Positions 9,514-21,474 are shown, counted from the stretch's first letter. The stretch is DNA of 48,536 bases from Choanephora cucurbitarum (GCA_025331435.1 JAIWNI010000152.1:1-48536), one strand, 5' to 3'. Numbers and translations: made by a program. Notes: generated by a model not told the origin, from the sequence alone.

Positions 9514-11613
9514 ATGCTACAGGACAATACAGGTAATGAGACGATGCTTGACGATTGATCTTCATTAACCAAGTGCTTATCAGACAAAGTGACACGGAAC
9601 ATCGTGTTTGCTTTTTGGGCTGTTGTTCTCATCGGTATACCTTTCTGGTGGAAAACAACTGAAGTCTATAGAGCCAATCTTCCATTTGACCAGATCGATG
9701 TTCGATACCATAAGCAGGTTATTATATGCAAATGCACTACATAAGCTATCTGTATCTAAACAGCAATTTTTTAGGCTTGTGACTTTATCATGCCAATACA
9801 GCTCACTATATTTTCGCCGTTAAAAGACACTCAACAGATAGCCATCGAAATAAATCAGCATTATAGTCGTGCTCAGCAGACAAAGTACGCGGATAATTTC
9901 CCTGTCAATATACAGGTTGAACAATGGGATCAGAGTAAGACTGTTGTCTCAAAAAAAGAGAGAGTCTACCTACTAATTGGATGATGATAATAGAATCAAT
10001 GGAAAGTCATGATGAAGCACCTATTGGCACATATTACATTTATCTATCTCATGCAGAACATACCTCACTTTATGTTGGTAGTGGAAGATCAAGTCAATTA
10101 GGATTAAAGGACATGTCAACAGGTAATAGCTGCCGATAGAATAAAATAGATCCAGTTCGATTAAGGCCTCCGTTTTCTAGAGTCTATTGCACGTACTCTT
10201 TCTCTGTTAATACCTCCTATTTATTCAAGTCAGCAAGAGAGCTTAGGTAACATCGCATGTCATATAGAAAACAAAAATAAGGTAATTGTACCAAAACAGA
10301 CCAGAAAAGCGATTGACATGATATTAGAACGATGCTGCCAGTATGCGCGCCTTTAAGTATTCACCTTTGTATGGTATTACCTTCAGTCTCCTCAACAACA
10401 ATCCAGAACATATGCAAATGGATTGGGATATTCGTGATGCTATCCAAAGTCATCTAGCTTCTTTCGTTGAGCAAGTGGCCATTGTATCTAATTTCACTAT
10501 TGCATCTCAGGTATAGTTCAATATTAGAGAGAAATGAGAGGCCTTGTTACACAACTCATGGTTTCATTAGATTCAGAACTATGCACCCTTATCTTTAAAG
10601 CCCAAATACAAGACAAGGGAAGGAAAGCCCAACTATCATTATTTTGAGCCACATCATTTACCTCATTTTGTCAATTCAGCTGAATGGAATTTAGGTAGCT
10701 TATATATATATATGACATGCAACATACGAGACTCAAGAGAAACAATTTACCTATAGCTTCTACTATCGCTTCCTACCCAAATATCAATTTCATTCTTTAT
10801 GTGCCTTCTGCTCAAGAATCACCGCTTCGAATTCACGATTCGAAAGGTAAGCAGTCTCGCTTTCCAAAAAGTGGTTTTATTCTCTCTTACTCATTTTCCT
10901 AGATCAACCCTTATTGACAAGTGCCTTCTTAATCCCTCGATGGGGCGGTATTGTGATAAAGAACCCACCTAGAAATGCTAGTGAAGAATATCGGTTTACA
11001 AAGAAAGATTTGCAGCCTATAATCAAGATTTTTATTTCCCAGTTAAGAAGTCTTATCGGCGTCCAAGAGATAGAGAGTCACTTTCCTGAACAATTGGTAA
11101 ACAAGGCTTCTTTCTCTTGTTCTTTTCAACGATTAACCAATCTGCTAGATTAAGCAATTTCAAATTACGTTTGCTCCTGCTCATCATACAGGCATCACCA
11201 TACTAGAAAAAGATCAGTTAGTACAATCCAGGACATTAGAAAATGCAGTCAATGCTATATCCACACTCAAGTCATTGGCCCAGTTAGTCCAGGAAATCCC
11301 CAATATGGTTGTAGAAGACCACATCAGTGATAAAGTACATCAATCTCTAGATGCTCTGGAACGTGTTCAACTAGCCCTTAAAAGTAAGAATTATCAAGAT
11401 GCTCTTCAGAGTTCAATCGAAGCTATACAATTGGCAGAGAAAGCATTTTTTGATCCAACCATGGTGTCTATGCTCTATTTCCCTGATGAGCACAAATATG
11501 CTATTTATATGCCATTGTTTGTACCTATCTCTGTTCCTCTATTGATGGCTTTATTGAAAGAATTGAAAAAGATGAAGCAAGCTAAAACAACTGAAAAACA
11601 GAAAGAAGAATAA
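9514..11613 (+). CDS. GPI17: GPI transamidase subunit PIG-S / Gpi17
   Basis: Ten exons: 9514-9532, 9584-9717, 9775-9934, 9994-10122, 10181-10281, 10328-10510, 10571-10694, 10757-10846, 10903-11096, 11155-11613 (1593 nt, 530 residues). PIG-S is part of the ER-membrane complex that cleaves a C-terminal signal and attaches a GPI anchor. Features: an N-terminal membrane helix in IVFAFWAVVLIGIPFWWKT, followed by the family hallmark TTEVYRANLPFDQI; a central lumenal domain with RAFKYSPLYGITFSLLNN and QVAIVSNFTIASQ; LTSAFLIPRWGGIVIKNP; and a C-terminal helix (YMPLFVPISVPLLMALL) before a lysine-rich cytosolic tail. The two-anchor topology and length fit the family. The exon at 10181-10281 reads straight through GT/AG pairs only 21 bp apart, which are too close to be an intron. 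Confidence 0.9.
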
Positions 11614-11778
11614 ACTTTGTCCCCCTCCCCTCTTTATGTAGGCAATCTACTTCAATGACAATAAACGTGGTGAACACGAACAACAATAAGACTTATACAT
11701 AGAGAGAAAAAGAGAAGACAAATGCTTCAATTCAAATATATTTTGCTGGTTCAATAGAGATTAGACATAGATAGCTGT

Positions 11779-13125
11779 TTATCTTGTATATCGTACTCTT
11801 TTGTTGATAAGGCGAGGGCTTCTTCTAACGTTTAATCCTACGATTAATCTGGGCTCTTCTTGTTGATTGGCAATGCTTTCTGTATCGCTTGAGCTTCGTT
11901 TTCTTTTAGTTTTCTCTTCTCGTCCTCTTGAGGTGCTTGGACCATCCTCTGGAGTAGTGGGAGTAACAGCAGTAATTACTGTAACAGCATCATCATCATT
12001 AGTAGTAGGAGTGCTAATTGCAGTAGTAGCGGTAGTAACAAGTTCAGTTGATACACTGCTTTCAGCTTCCTGGTTAAGAGAGGTCTTATTTTCAGGTGCT
12101 TGGTTTCTTATCTTCCGAGTACTTGGAGTAGATGCTTGTGTAGGCTCGGTCCCAGATCTCGCAGTTGCTCTAGGAGCAACCTTCTTTACCGACTCATTGA
12201 TGGGATGTTCCTTTTCTGTACTTCTCCCTTTTCCTTTAGGGCTATTGGTAGAATAAGATTGTCTATCAGAGCTTGATCCTGATTCAATGTTGGTTTGCTG
12301 TGGAATAGTTGAGCTATCAGTTGATGGTTGAATATTCGAGTTATGTTGAGACAATGTTTCTACATGAGTCACTGTTTCGTCACCTGAAGATAGGGATGAT
12401 GATTCGGAATTGCGACTGTCCTGTAAGCGCGCTTCTGGTGGGCTAGGTGGAGAGGATGTAACTAGACCGCTGGTCATGAGCAAACGAGCAGCCGATGTCG
12501 CTGATGGATGTGGCCTGATACCTGAGGGCGAATTGGCTGAGGTAGAAGGTTCATTAGGATAATCAATAGTTGCATAGTATTCAGAAGAATCAGAATCGGA
12601 CGACTCATAGCCTGTCTCGTCAACAGTCGTAGGAGACTCAGAATGGTTGGACCGCAAAGCCAACCGTTCCTCTAATTTTTGCTGAATAACCCAGCATTGT
12701 ACCGGGATAGGAACAGAGGGAGCTAAGACTTCAAGTCGATCTACCCGGATGGCGTACAAAGGAAGCTTTGGATGGCGTGAAAAGTTGTAAGAGTCTCGAT
12801 CATAAGCACCCTGAATGTTGACACGAGCTGCGAAACGTGGGTTGGTTTCATTAAGATCAAAATTGGGCAAATGAGTATCTAAGAGTTCCTGTGTTAGGAG
12901 GACAATAGAGACAGTCTTGTTGTAGTTGTGTAATTGAAAAAGCATGAGGTTTTCTTTTTCAACTTCAGAATCTCGAATTTGACGAGGAATTAGTAAGGAC
13001 AATTGAAGCTTTACTTTTCTTAGTTTCATTTTGACAATTAAGAAAGGATCTAAAGAGAGATGGCGTTGAAAGAAGGAAAGAATGTAGAAAGAGCGAGTGT
13101 ATTTAATTGGATTTTCCATTAACAA
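11779..13125 (-). CDS. unrecognised protein with long disordered Ser/Thr-rich tail
   Basis: A single 448-codon frame on the complement. The first about 165 residues look folded (MKLRKVKLQLSLLIPRQ, then LLDTHLPNFDLNETNPRFAA and HPKLPLYAIRVDRLEVLAP). The remaining about 280 residues are low-complexity: runs of Ser, Thr, Glu, Pro and Asn with many SP/TP sites. The end is a basic peptide, VGLNVRRSPRLINKRVRYTR, which looks like a nuclear localisation or DNA/nucleosome-contact segment (inference). I recognise no domain. The first ATG used is at 13125; a second in-frame Met sits about 32 residues later, immediately before the conserved-looking KLRKVKL, and may be the true start. No intron is needed. 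The reverse strand carries a 129-residue open frame that I consider a shadow of the biased composition. Confidence 0.6.
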   Translation of the reverse strand: MLMENPIKYTRSFYILSFFQRHLSLDPFLIVKMKLRKVKLQLSLLIPRQIRDSEVEKENLMLFQLHNYNKTVSIVLLTQELLDTHLPNFDLNETNPRFAARVNIQGAYDRDSYNFSRHPKLPLYAIRVDRLEVLAPSVPIPVQCWVIQQKLEERLALRSNHSESPTTVDETGYESSDSDSSEYYATIDYPNEPSTSANSPSGIRPHPSATSAARLLMTSGLVTSSPPSPPEARLQDSRNSESSSLSSGDETVTHVETLSQHNSNIQPSTDSSTIPQQTNIESGSSSDRQSYSTNSPKGKGRSTEKEHPINESVKKVAPRATARSGTEPTQASTPSTRKIRNQAPENKTSLNQEAESSVSTELVTTATTAISTPTTNDDDAVTVITAVTPTTPEDGPSTSRGREEKTKRKRSSSDTESIANQQEEPRLIVGLNVRRSPRLINKRVRYTR

Positions 13126-14422
13126 TTCATTACGAAATTGTCTTTGTTCATCGCATATGGACTCTTTCTAGTTTATAAAAAGAGACATGGTCATTGTTGC
13201 GCCTACTTGTCTAGAGGATTAATATGATAATGAATACATTCTCAATTTAGAAAAACAATGAATTACTATGTATGCTTCCAATTTCAATCAAGCTGAAGTG
13301 CCTGAAGCTTTGTTTTTCTTTCTTTCTTTTTGTAGGTCAGTTCTTCATTTAATCAATATACGGCAAACTCATTGTGTATAGTATCCAATTTTTACAAAGT
13401 CGACTTTGTGTATAAAATAGTCGATATTAGTACACCATTTGTTTATTTTATGAAACTTACATTATTAGACAGATAAGCTCTCTGTAGTTTGAATGACCTC
13501 TTGTACACTCAAAATAATTGCAGTATTACATTTGAAGCAAGGCATCTCATTTGTTTTCTTTTGCAATGATAATTTTGTCAGCTTTAGTGTGTTTTCATTG
13601 TCAAAAGACTTGGATCATTCAGTTTATACTTATCAATCAAAAATAAAAAGCTTTTTGGAGAACTGCGTATACCGTTCCAAACAATGAAGGCTGAAGAAAA
13701 GTACCTCTCTTCGATGAGATGGTTGAGTCTATGATAGTAGGATTCCTGGTTTTATAAGAATAGGAATAGAACATATTCTTTAGATAAACTTTAAAGAAAC
13801 AGAATCAAGAACTGAATCTGTTTGATAATTTCTGCAAAGGGACAAGCTTAATTATATTATCTCAAGGCTCATTCACTTCTGGCATGAAAGAGTCGCATTC
13901 TGTAGAGCAGGATAACAGATATAACTGGCGAAGGTAAGCAGCACAATCAAAATTATTTTTATTTGCTGAGCAACTGATTTCTATGACAAAGACTTTGTTA
14001 TGGTTAAATGGTTTAGGGAAGTCTTATTTCAGGTCACATATAGCTTTCTGACTCATCAGTAATTCTTTTTTGCATGCGAATTCTGTTAAGTGTCATTTCA
14101 TATGCGAGGGAAAAAGGCTTATGTAACTGCATTGCTGATTACGAGGAGTTTTAATTTGATTAGATTAACTTTATTGTTAAACAATCAACAGGAATTAGGC
14201 TGCATAGTTAATATACACTACCACTACCTCTCTTTTTTCTTTGGGCATTTCTTGCTTCGTGCCTGCGTTTCATATCCAAAGAATAAACAGCTTTCATTTA
14301 TACAGGCACTTGTAATTCTGAAGAAAAATCAAAAAAGAGAAAGATGTTTTATTGCATTACATAATAAAGAGAAAGAGGAAAAAACATTAATACATGTACA
14401 AAAAAAGAAGGAGTCTAATTTT
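13126..14422. other. intergenic region, no gene recognised
   Basis: About 1.3 kb of AT-rich DNA upstream of the 448-residue gene and downstream of the aspartate/glutamate carrier. The open frames at 13493-13687 and 14090-14479 have no recognisable motif; the latter runs into the carrier's 3' end and is lysine/phenylalanine-rich, as expected from AT-rich noise. Confidence 0.5.
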
Positions 14423-16512
14423 TTAAGCATTCTTTTTTGTAGGAGAATAGACACCAAATCTATAGTCAAGATCCAATAACATCTTTAAAGCATTGGTAGA
14501 ACGAAGGGTGATTTGTTGTTCGAGTAGTTTTGTAGGATTAGCGACAGCTGTGGTGGTAGTGGTAGTGGTATTAGCAGCTGTGCCATGGCCAGGAAGAGGC
14601 ACGAATTGATGTAAAAGTTCATATACTGTTAGAGTAACACCAAATTGAGGTGAAGAACGGAAGATACGGGCAGGGCCACCCTTGAAGAAGGCCTTGAAGC
14701 CTTCTTCATGGAAGATCTTTCGAGCAGCATCGAAAATACCATTATAAGTTGTTTGTCCCTTTCGTGCTTCAACTTGTAAACGTGTCTTGATCACATCAGC
14801 AGGTGTTGTAAAGTAGGCAGCAGGCATACCTGCAATAGCACCTGCCATCAAAAGCTCGGTGATCTTCAATTTGTGATCAGGTCCTTCCTTGAACAAATCT
14901 TTCTTCAAGTGAGCATAAGCAGGGAAATAGATGGCAGAAAAGGGTACATCTCTCAATAGACAAGCACTGACACCCTTGTATAAGCCAACAATACCCAAAT
15001 GCTTCACAATCCAAATAGCAGAGCGACGAGGAGCAGCTTCTCCAGGAGACAAGTTCTTGAGCTGTTCACCTTGAATCTGAAGACGAATCTTGACAATCTC
15101 AAGAGGGTTTGTGAAAACTACTTGGGAAGCACCAGCCGCACCACCAGCAGCCATTTCTTGCCAGAATTTAATTTCTCCATTGTTCTTGCTAGTAAATTGA
15201 CTACGAACAAAGTCATTGACAGTCAACTTGATAGCCTTCTCAGGTGCAACACCCTAAAAATAAAAATAAAGCGTAAATTGTCTATTCCTCTCTTCCCTAA
15301 AAAGACAATACTCACAACAAGCTGAGGACCAAGACCTCTATAGAGACCTGCAAAACCTTCATTCTTCACTACCTTTTTGAAACAATCCAAACTGTTTTTG
15401 TACAACAGTTCACCAACCACTTTTGATCTCTGGTTTTGCATACGTGTCTTAACCAAGTCGATAGGATACACAGCAGTAGCACCAACAGCACCTGCAATGG
15501 AACCCAGAGTAAAAGAGTAAGCACTTTCAACAATTTGCCAAAGTGCACCATGTCTAGGTTGTTGAGGATGATCCAAATGCAACTTTTCAGACTTTTCATT
15601 TAAATCCTTGTGTGATGTTGTCCAACGGGGATCCAAAATACGGGCAAAATCATCCAGACCGAGCACACCTGAATCATCATCTACACCAGCAAAATGGAAG
15701 ATGACATCTGCCTCCATAGGAGTAAAGGCAGTGTATCGACTTGCTTCATGAGCATACTTCATGAAATCTGTTTTTGTGATTTTCTGGTCGGGACTGTTTT
15801 CAATTGCCTTGCGGATGACAAGCTCAACCATATCGATATTACGAATCACATTGTGAAAAGCTACAACAGAAGAGAAGCTGATCTTGTTGCCGCTGGTGAG
15901 GTTGCAAAGGGTTGGCAAGTGATCGATCACGTCGTCAGACAATTTGTGCTTGGCCACGTCCAAAATAATCTTTTTAAAGTCCTCAGGGGCAATATAACCA
16001 GATTGATCCTTGTCGTAATGCTTAAACTCTTGACGAAGGCGTTCGCCCTGAAGTCCTTTGATGAGCTGAGTAAATTCCTGATAACTTAGTTCGTGATGTC
16101 CTTCCTTTGAACCAATATACAACTTGAGCCAGTCACAGTCAAAATCGAAAGGTACCGCATCAGCTGGCATGTTACTTGAGAGAACACTCTTGAACTGGTC
16201 AAAGGTGACCTTTCCAGTGCCTTCTACATCAAACACACGGAAAGCTACTTCGTACTCCGCATCAGGCTTTGATAAAAGATCTTCAAAAATTACAAAATCA
16301 TCGAATGATATAGCACCTTTGTTGGCTCTATCTGCTATTCTATACAACAATTCAAATTGCTCGCGTTGAATTTTCTTGAAGTCTTCTCCAGGAACAACAG
16401 CAGACAAGAAATCATCACGAGTCATGAACTTCTCCTTTTGTTCATTTTCAATAGATGCGTATTTTTGAAAAGTACGACGGCATTGTTCTAAACGACTCAC
16501 ACTGTCAGTCAT
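14423..16512 (-). CDS. AGC1: calcium-regulated mitochondrial aspartate/glutamate carrier (aralar/citrin type)
   Basis: Two exons on the complement: 16512-15316 and 15253-14423 (2028 nt, 675 residues), nearly the exact size of human citrin and aralar. The N-terminal about 300 residues form the EF-hand regulatory domain; [14 protein letters not shown] and [15 protein letters not shown] are EF-hand loops, others being degenerate. The C-terminal half is a complete SLC25 carrier with three signatures: [26 protein letters not shown] and [13 protein letters not shown]. The carrier exports aspartate from the matrix in exchange for glutamate plus a proton, feeding the malate-aspartate shuttle, and cytosolic calcium tunes it. 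The single 62-bp intron lies after the first carrier repeat (GLGPQLV/GVAPEKA). The C-terminus has a threonine run ([14 protein letters not shown]), a low-complexity insertion. Confidence is high. Confidence 0.94.
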
Positions 16513-18419
16513 GGTATGTATGATTTCTTTTTTCTAAAAAAAAAGGGGGGAGAAAGAAGAAGAACGTGAAAATAAGAAAAAAAGAGGAAATAAAAAAGCG
16601 AGAGAAAAAATGAAAGGGGATATAGATGGAAAAGGCAGGAGGAAACGACAGAGAAATTTACCACACACAAGATAATACATACAACATTAGGAGACGAAAA
16701 TAAATGCGCACGGAAACATCGGGTGGATTCAAATCCTGAACCAATAAAAATAAAGGAATTCGCTACTAAGTAACGCATTGTCAAAGTCCGTTCAAAAATC
16801 AAGAAATAGATGAAACGCTTTCAAGATCGAAGAGTCATTCTTTCGAAGGGAGAAGTCACTTTCATATCTTGCTCCTGTCGCTCATAACCTTTAGAGCGTG
16901 TTTCTCAAAAAAAATCCTTCATGTTTCAGTCAGGATTCGCCATTTAGTGCTATTTTCATTTTACAATTCATATGCTTTCAACTTTCCCAAAAAATTTCCT
17001 AGTTATTACAGGTATATACCATTTCTGGAAATAGATTGCACACAGACAAAATTTAGGTTGCGCCTGCAAGAAAGTTGCATTAGCAAGGAAAGAAAGATAG
17101 AAAGAAGACAGACTTCTTGAGGCAGACTGGCGACTTTATCGTCTGAAAGAGGCACTCCAATCAGATATGTCTACAGCTTTTAGTCAGAGAACCTATGAAG
17201 ATTTTCTAAATTAATATAGTTGTAGGCATCGACTCTTCTCAAAGTGAATGATCCACTCCTTCAGTGACTTCATCTCTTTCGACTCTTGCTTCATAATCGC
17301 AAACCAGAATTATTTGACAGGCTTAGACTCAAGATAGCATGACAGAAGATAAGCATATTCATATCCTTAGCTATCAGACAATTTATTGATCGAGTCCAAG
17401 ACATATATAAAGCCACCTATGACATTTGAACACATCTGAGGCATCAGAAACGAAATTGAAGAATACTTTTTAGTTGATACTATTGTTTTGCTTCCTATGA
17501 ATTAGCAATCGTATTTTGTATTTTTGTGCCCAATTTGGCACATCTGTTTCTGGAAGAGGTAAGTTAATCTTAGCGTTTGTAAATCAGATGAAATTAGTCT
17601 TCTAGAGTGGATATACACATGTATTATCATCTCTTAACATTATTACCGTATGCGTGTACATCAAGTATTTACAACTTTATTAGCTCAAATAATTGAGTCG
17701 TGTGGTGGTAAACATCAAAGGCACTTGGCAATTTTCTAGTATCAAAACTTGTTCGGGAGTGCCGAAATAAATAAATAAATAAAAGGCTCTTTAAGAAATG
17801 CAAGAAGGCGCAATAGTCGCTTTATTTAAGAGTGTTCATATTCTTGAAAAATGCACTATTGCATTGAGCATGCTTTTAAATGGAATGGCATTTTGACGCT
17901 TAAAACGATTTTCAAGTTGAAGAAGTGTACTCTTACACTAAGCATCCTTTTTAAACCAAACACTCCTAAATCAAGCAACTACTGTAACAGCACACTCAGA
18001 GCGCAAGGGAAAAGGACGTGAGTATGAAATAATTTTGCTGGTTGTATTATTTATTAGGTGTTGATTGATATATACTGTTTCAAGCGACAGAAGAACTGTA
18101 TCTTTGACTTGATGTGCATTCATGTAATCGCAGAATGTAGGTACGAAAAGATGATGCGATACCTATTTTTCTATGCACTTGACCGTTGGTATGATTTCTC
18201 TTATTGCTTCGGCTCTGATCAGCTTTGAAAAATAATTTTTTTAAAGTAAAAAAAGAAGGCAATCGAGGATCTCAAACACTTTCTATTGACCTGTAATCCA
18301 TATTTCATGAGTATTGATGCCCCTATGAGATTATATTTGACTTAATTAAGTGACACTTAGATAGCTTCACTAATCGGGGATTAGTTGGCTGAAGTTCGGT
18401 TCTAGTAAAAATCTAAACC
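16513..18419. other. gene-poor region
   Basis: About 1.9 kb without a recognisable gene. A purine-rich strand (16530-16620) lies directly upstream of the carrier start. The 83-codon frame at 16869-17120 and shorter ones look random. Nothing else stands out by eye. Confidence 0.5.
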
Positions 18420-18539
18420 TGGCTTAATTCACCGTGTGTTAGACCGACACCCACTAACACTCGAATCCGAGAATGTGCCATCAAGACAAACCATAAACAT
18501 CTATAGCTCAGCCAAGTCAAATATGCCAAGGTATGCCTC

Positions 18540-19117
18540 TTGGCTTCCAGATCCGGGCAGCCTATACACCCGCGCATTCAATATCGCATAAAGCCAGTTT
18601 CGACACCCGTTTCTCATCCCAATATCCTGCTATCTTCAGAAGATCATTCAGGAACAACTTCCTCTGGTAACAATAATCACTCCATAGTGTTTGAGCAAGC
18701 CATGGTTCTCCACCATTCATTCCCATAGTCGTCCCCCCCCTCAGCTCCTTTCACAGTCAGTGATTTACCTTCCCTCACTCTAGGCTACCTGGCTCATGGC
18801 CAATCCAGCTTGGAAACTCGCCTTGTAGAGCTTATCCGCTCATGTTTCAACCACAACGCTCTAAATGAACATGCTCGTAACCTTCGCTTGCCGGACAAGG
18901 GCTTCTCCGACACTCATCTGGTCAACTTCTTAAGCGATAACTAGGTCTTATGTTATCTCTCTACCATTCAACTATTTTGTTCTGCGGTTACTCGTTTGCG
19001 CCCAAATCCTGATGTTCTCCGCATAAGCGACTTAGTTAATACCTTCATCACTACCTTACTCAAACAGAGAGTTAAAAAAGAAGATATTTCGTATTTTATA
19101 TTAAGTCTAAGTTAGCA
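18540..19117 (+). pseudogene. decayed coding relic, unknown (possibly mobile-element derived)
   Basis: This stretch is less AT-rich than its surroundings and translates into plausible protein in pieces. An open frame from 18540 to 18728 reads MASRSGQPIHPRIQYRIKPV and stops. Just after a C-run (18731-18738), another frame reads DLPSLTLGYLAHGQSSLETR, LVELIRSCFNHNALNEHARN and LRLPDKGFSDTHLVNFLSDN, then meets a TAG near 18942. It then stays open (VLCYLSTIQLFCSAVTRLRP, DVLRISDLVNTFITTLLKQR) to a stop near 19117. The change of frame and the internal stop indicate a broken gene or transposon remnant. I cannot name the family. Confidence 0.4.
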
Positions 19118-19557
19118 AGTATACTCTCAAAATGGAACGGGGTTACACAGACCTGATTGCTCTTTTGTACCAGTCTGTTATAAAGTCAACTCAATTGAAT
19201 CGGTTCTCCTATTTCCCTCTCCTTAGTCTAATGAATGAACAAAGAAAAGAAAGGAGAGCAAGAAAAGACAGATAAAGAAGAGAGAAGGATCTTATCATAT
19301 TAAACAAGCCTTTTTTTTAAATCTTCGCAGATACGCACAGACCATGAATAAGTAGTACGTAATAATGTAAAGTCATTCTGCTTGTCATTGACAAGATCAC
19401 AATTCTTGTCATTTGGACTGTGTGAGAATAAAATCGTCAAATGGTGACTAAATAAAGAGAAAACTACGCCACTTTTTGCATTTAGTGAAACAAGACCATC
19501 CTCATTTTTTCCCCTCCTTTTTTTCGCTATTTATTATTATTCAAACTGAGTTCTTTT
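19118..19557. other. upstream region of the pseudo-septin gene
   Basis: About 440 bp with no gene visible. It ends in a short T/C-rich tract (about 19507-19526) before the ATG at 19558, probably promoter and 5' untranslated sequence. Confidence 0.5.
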
Positions 19558-21474
19558 ATGACGCATAAAAAGTCAATACCCGATCTACACTCGACCTATG
19601 ACGATGACGACGATTTTCCTTGCTATGGTGATCAGTCCATTGGCATAGTGTCAGACGAGGACAACGACGATGAGATAGTCTATAAGTCTGACTTGGCAGA
19701 ACTGATGTCGGATGTAGAAAAGAAGTTCAGTACTTCATCTATTGCGACAGCCTGTTTCTCAAGTCAGTACTTTGAAGGTCGTTATTTCTATCGTACTTTG
19801 TTCATGGGTGCTCCTCCGGACGACATGAAGCAACAGATCCTGGAAAAACTAAGCAAGGGCTTTGTGCGCGTTCTGCAGCAGGTTCCTGCCAAGAAAAAGA
19901 TACAAGGAAACAAAGGCTTTCCTATCTTTTATGGCCAACCCGTCTTGCCCTTTAAAGAAGTTTTACACCATATTGTGCTTCAAGAAGAAATTGATCAGGT
20001 TGACCAAAATCCCATCACCTATCCAGATTATGGTGTGTCCATGATTGAGGCAGACTTCACCTGGGACTCACATGCAGCTCACGGTACAGACAACTTTGAC
20101 AATTTACTTTTACAGTATGCATGGAAACAATGTCCTCATTCAAGAGAACTTCCCATCGCTACCTGGATTGATAAAAAGGTCACTGAATCCAATTTCAATG
20201 GACTGATGTACCCTGAACAAACACCTAATGGAGTCGATCTATGTGTTTATTTCTATAATGGACAGAATGATAGGCGAACCAAGGAAGACTTGAAGCTGCT
20301 CTGCAGTCTAAGAAAGCTCGGTATCTACGTTCTTCCTTTGACAACTATACGAGATGATTTGTTAAAAAGCCATTTTGCTGGACTCTTGACAGAATATCAA
20401 GTGAAATGCCTTGACCTTAGTAGTCTATATGTAGGGCAAGAAGAACCATCATTTCAGAAGCATGCTGTTCCATCAGATCGATATAATAACCATCACCATC
20501 ATCGGCGGCAAGATAAAGAGCGTATCTCTCTCAGCATACCTCGAGTAGCAGCCTATCAGATATTGGCAACAGAACAATTCTGTGCAATTGACAACAAGGC
20601 TATCTTTGAATTGCTTGAGAGAACAAGAGAGAGAGAAACTATTAATGAGTATTGGAAGAAGAAATACTTTGCACAACAAGAGGAAAATAAACTGAAGCAG
20701 CGAAGAGCCTCATCAAGCCTACCACCTACCGATACGAGCATTAATGAAGAAGAAGACGTAGACGACGATGAAGAAGAAATGAGTAGGGATAAAAAGAGAA
20801 AGAAAATGACAAAAGAGAGTCTAAAGCAAAAAGGTTACAGCAGACATTCAACTAACAGGTCCAAAAAAAGGATACGATGGTACTTTGATTGCCGTCAATT
20901 CATGAAAGCAGTAATTGTGGGTGTATTGATCATCACAAGCCTAATACAAGTAATTCAGTATTATCATCGTCCTTCTGTTTGGACAGCTTCATTAGAGCTT
21001 CAGTCAGATCTATCATTACTGTTATATACCCATGATACGAAAGGTCAGCTTGCCTGGGCAGAAATGGAGCCACAGGTGTGGTTGAACGATAAACATCCTG
21101 TTTTGATCAAAAAGAAGCAAGAAATGCCAGGCTGTTACGATATCCAGCTTCAGCTAAACAACCCAGATCAACTGTCACCCATTCATACATTTACCTTTAA
21201 GATCAATACCACTTTACCGACTATAGAGTATCATCAAAATTCACCAGCAACCTTTGTCATGTTATTTGTTCAGAAAAACGAAACAAAACAGACAGCATCA
21301 GATATACCATTATCATCAGATCAAGGGCTACTGACATCAGATCCCAATTTATCAGGGCCTTCCAACCATGGTTCTATCCCTCAAAAGAGCGGCCTAAAAA
21401 ACACTTGGGACTCAATTGTCTTTTTAGCCTCAAATACATATTCAAACATTCTCAATATTGTCTTTGTAGATTGA
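19558..21474 (+). CDS. membrane-anchored protein with degenerate septin-like GTPase domain
   Basis: Intronless, 638 residues. Order: an acidic N-terminus (DDDDD, EDNDDE); a domain at about 75-290 recalling septin/TRAFAC GTPases; a His-rich stretch near 310 (NNHHHHRRQ); a helix likely to form a coiled coil at about 345-385; an acidic then basic linker; one membrane segment at about 450-468 (VIVGVLIITSLIQVIQYY); and a C-terminal lumenal or extracellular domain of about 170 residues. The septin resemblance is in GVDLCVYFYNGQNDRRTKED followed by LKLLCSLRKLGIYVLPLTTI, which aligns by eye with the septin strand/helix after switch II. The phosphate-binding loop position reads GAPPDDMKQ, with no Gly-Lys-Ser, and the nucleotide-specificity AKAD is TIRD. 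It therefore probably does not hydrolyse GTP. Function unknown; a membrane scaffold is an inference. Confidence 0.6.
   Translation: MTHKKSIPDLHSTYDDDDDFPCYGDQSIGIVSDEDNDDEIVYKSDLAELMSDVEKKFSTSSIATACFSSQYFEGRYFYRTLFMGAPPDDMKQQILEKLSKGFVRVLQQVPAKKKIQGNKGFPIFYGQPVLPFKEVLHHIVLQEEIDQVDQNPITYPDYGVSMIEADFTWDSHAAHGTDNFDNLLLQYAWKQCPHSRELPIATWIDKKVTESNFNGLMYPEQTPNGVDLCVYFYNGQNDRRTKEDLKLLCSLRKLGIYVLPLTTIRDDLLKSHFAGLLTEYQVKCLDLSSLYVGQEEPSFQKHAVPSDRYNNHHHHRRQDKERISLSIPRVAAYQILATEQFCAIDNKAIFELLERTRERETINEYWKKKYFAQQEENKLKQRRASSSLPPTDTSINEEEDVDDDEEEMSRDKKRKKMTKESLKQKGYSRHSTNRSKKRIRWYFDCRQFMKAVIVGVLIITSLIQVIQYYHRPSVWTASLELQSDLSLLLYTHDTKGQLAWAEMEPQVWLNDKHPVLIKKKQEMPGCYDIQLQLNNPDQLSPIHTFTFKINTTLPTIEYHQNSPATFVMLFVQKNETKQTASDIPLSSDQGLLTSDPNLSGPSNHGSIPQKSGLKNTWDSIVFLASNTYSNILNIVFVD

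Noticed and set aside
10247..10267. A GT...AG intron of 21 bp in the PIG-S gene with a 14-nt exon after it
   Set aside because: It is too short to be spliced, and the reading frame stays open straight through it.
11867..12256. 129-codon frame opposite the disordered protein gene
   Set aside because: Mirror of a low-complexity coding strand; no independent evidence.
16715..16745. T-loop-like GATTCAAATCC upstream of the aspartate/glutamate carrier
   Set aside because: No acceptor or other arms nearby; a chance match.
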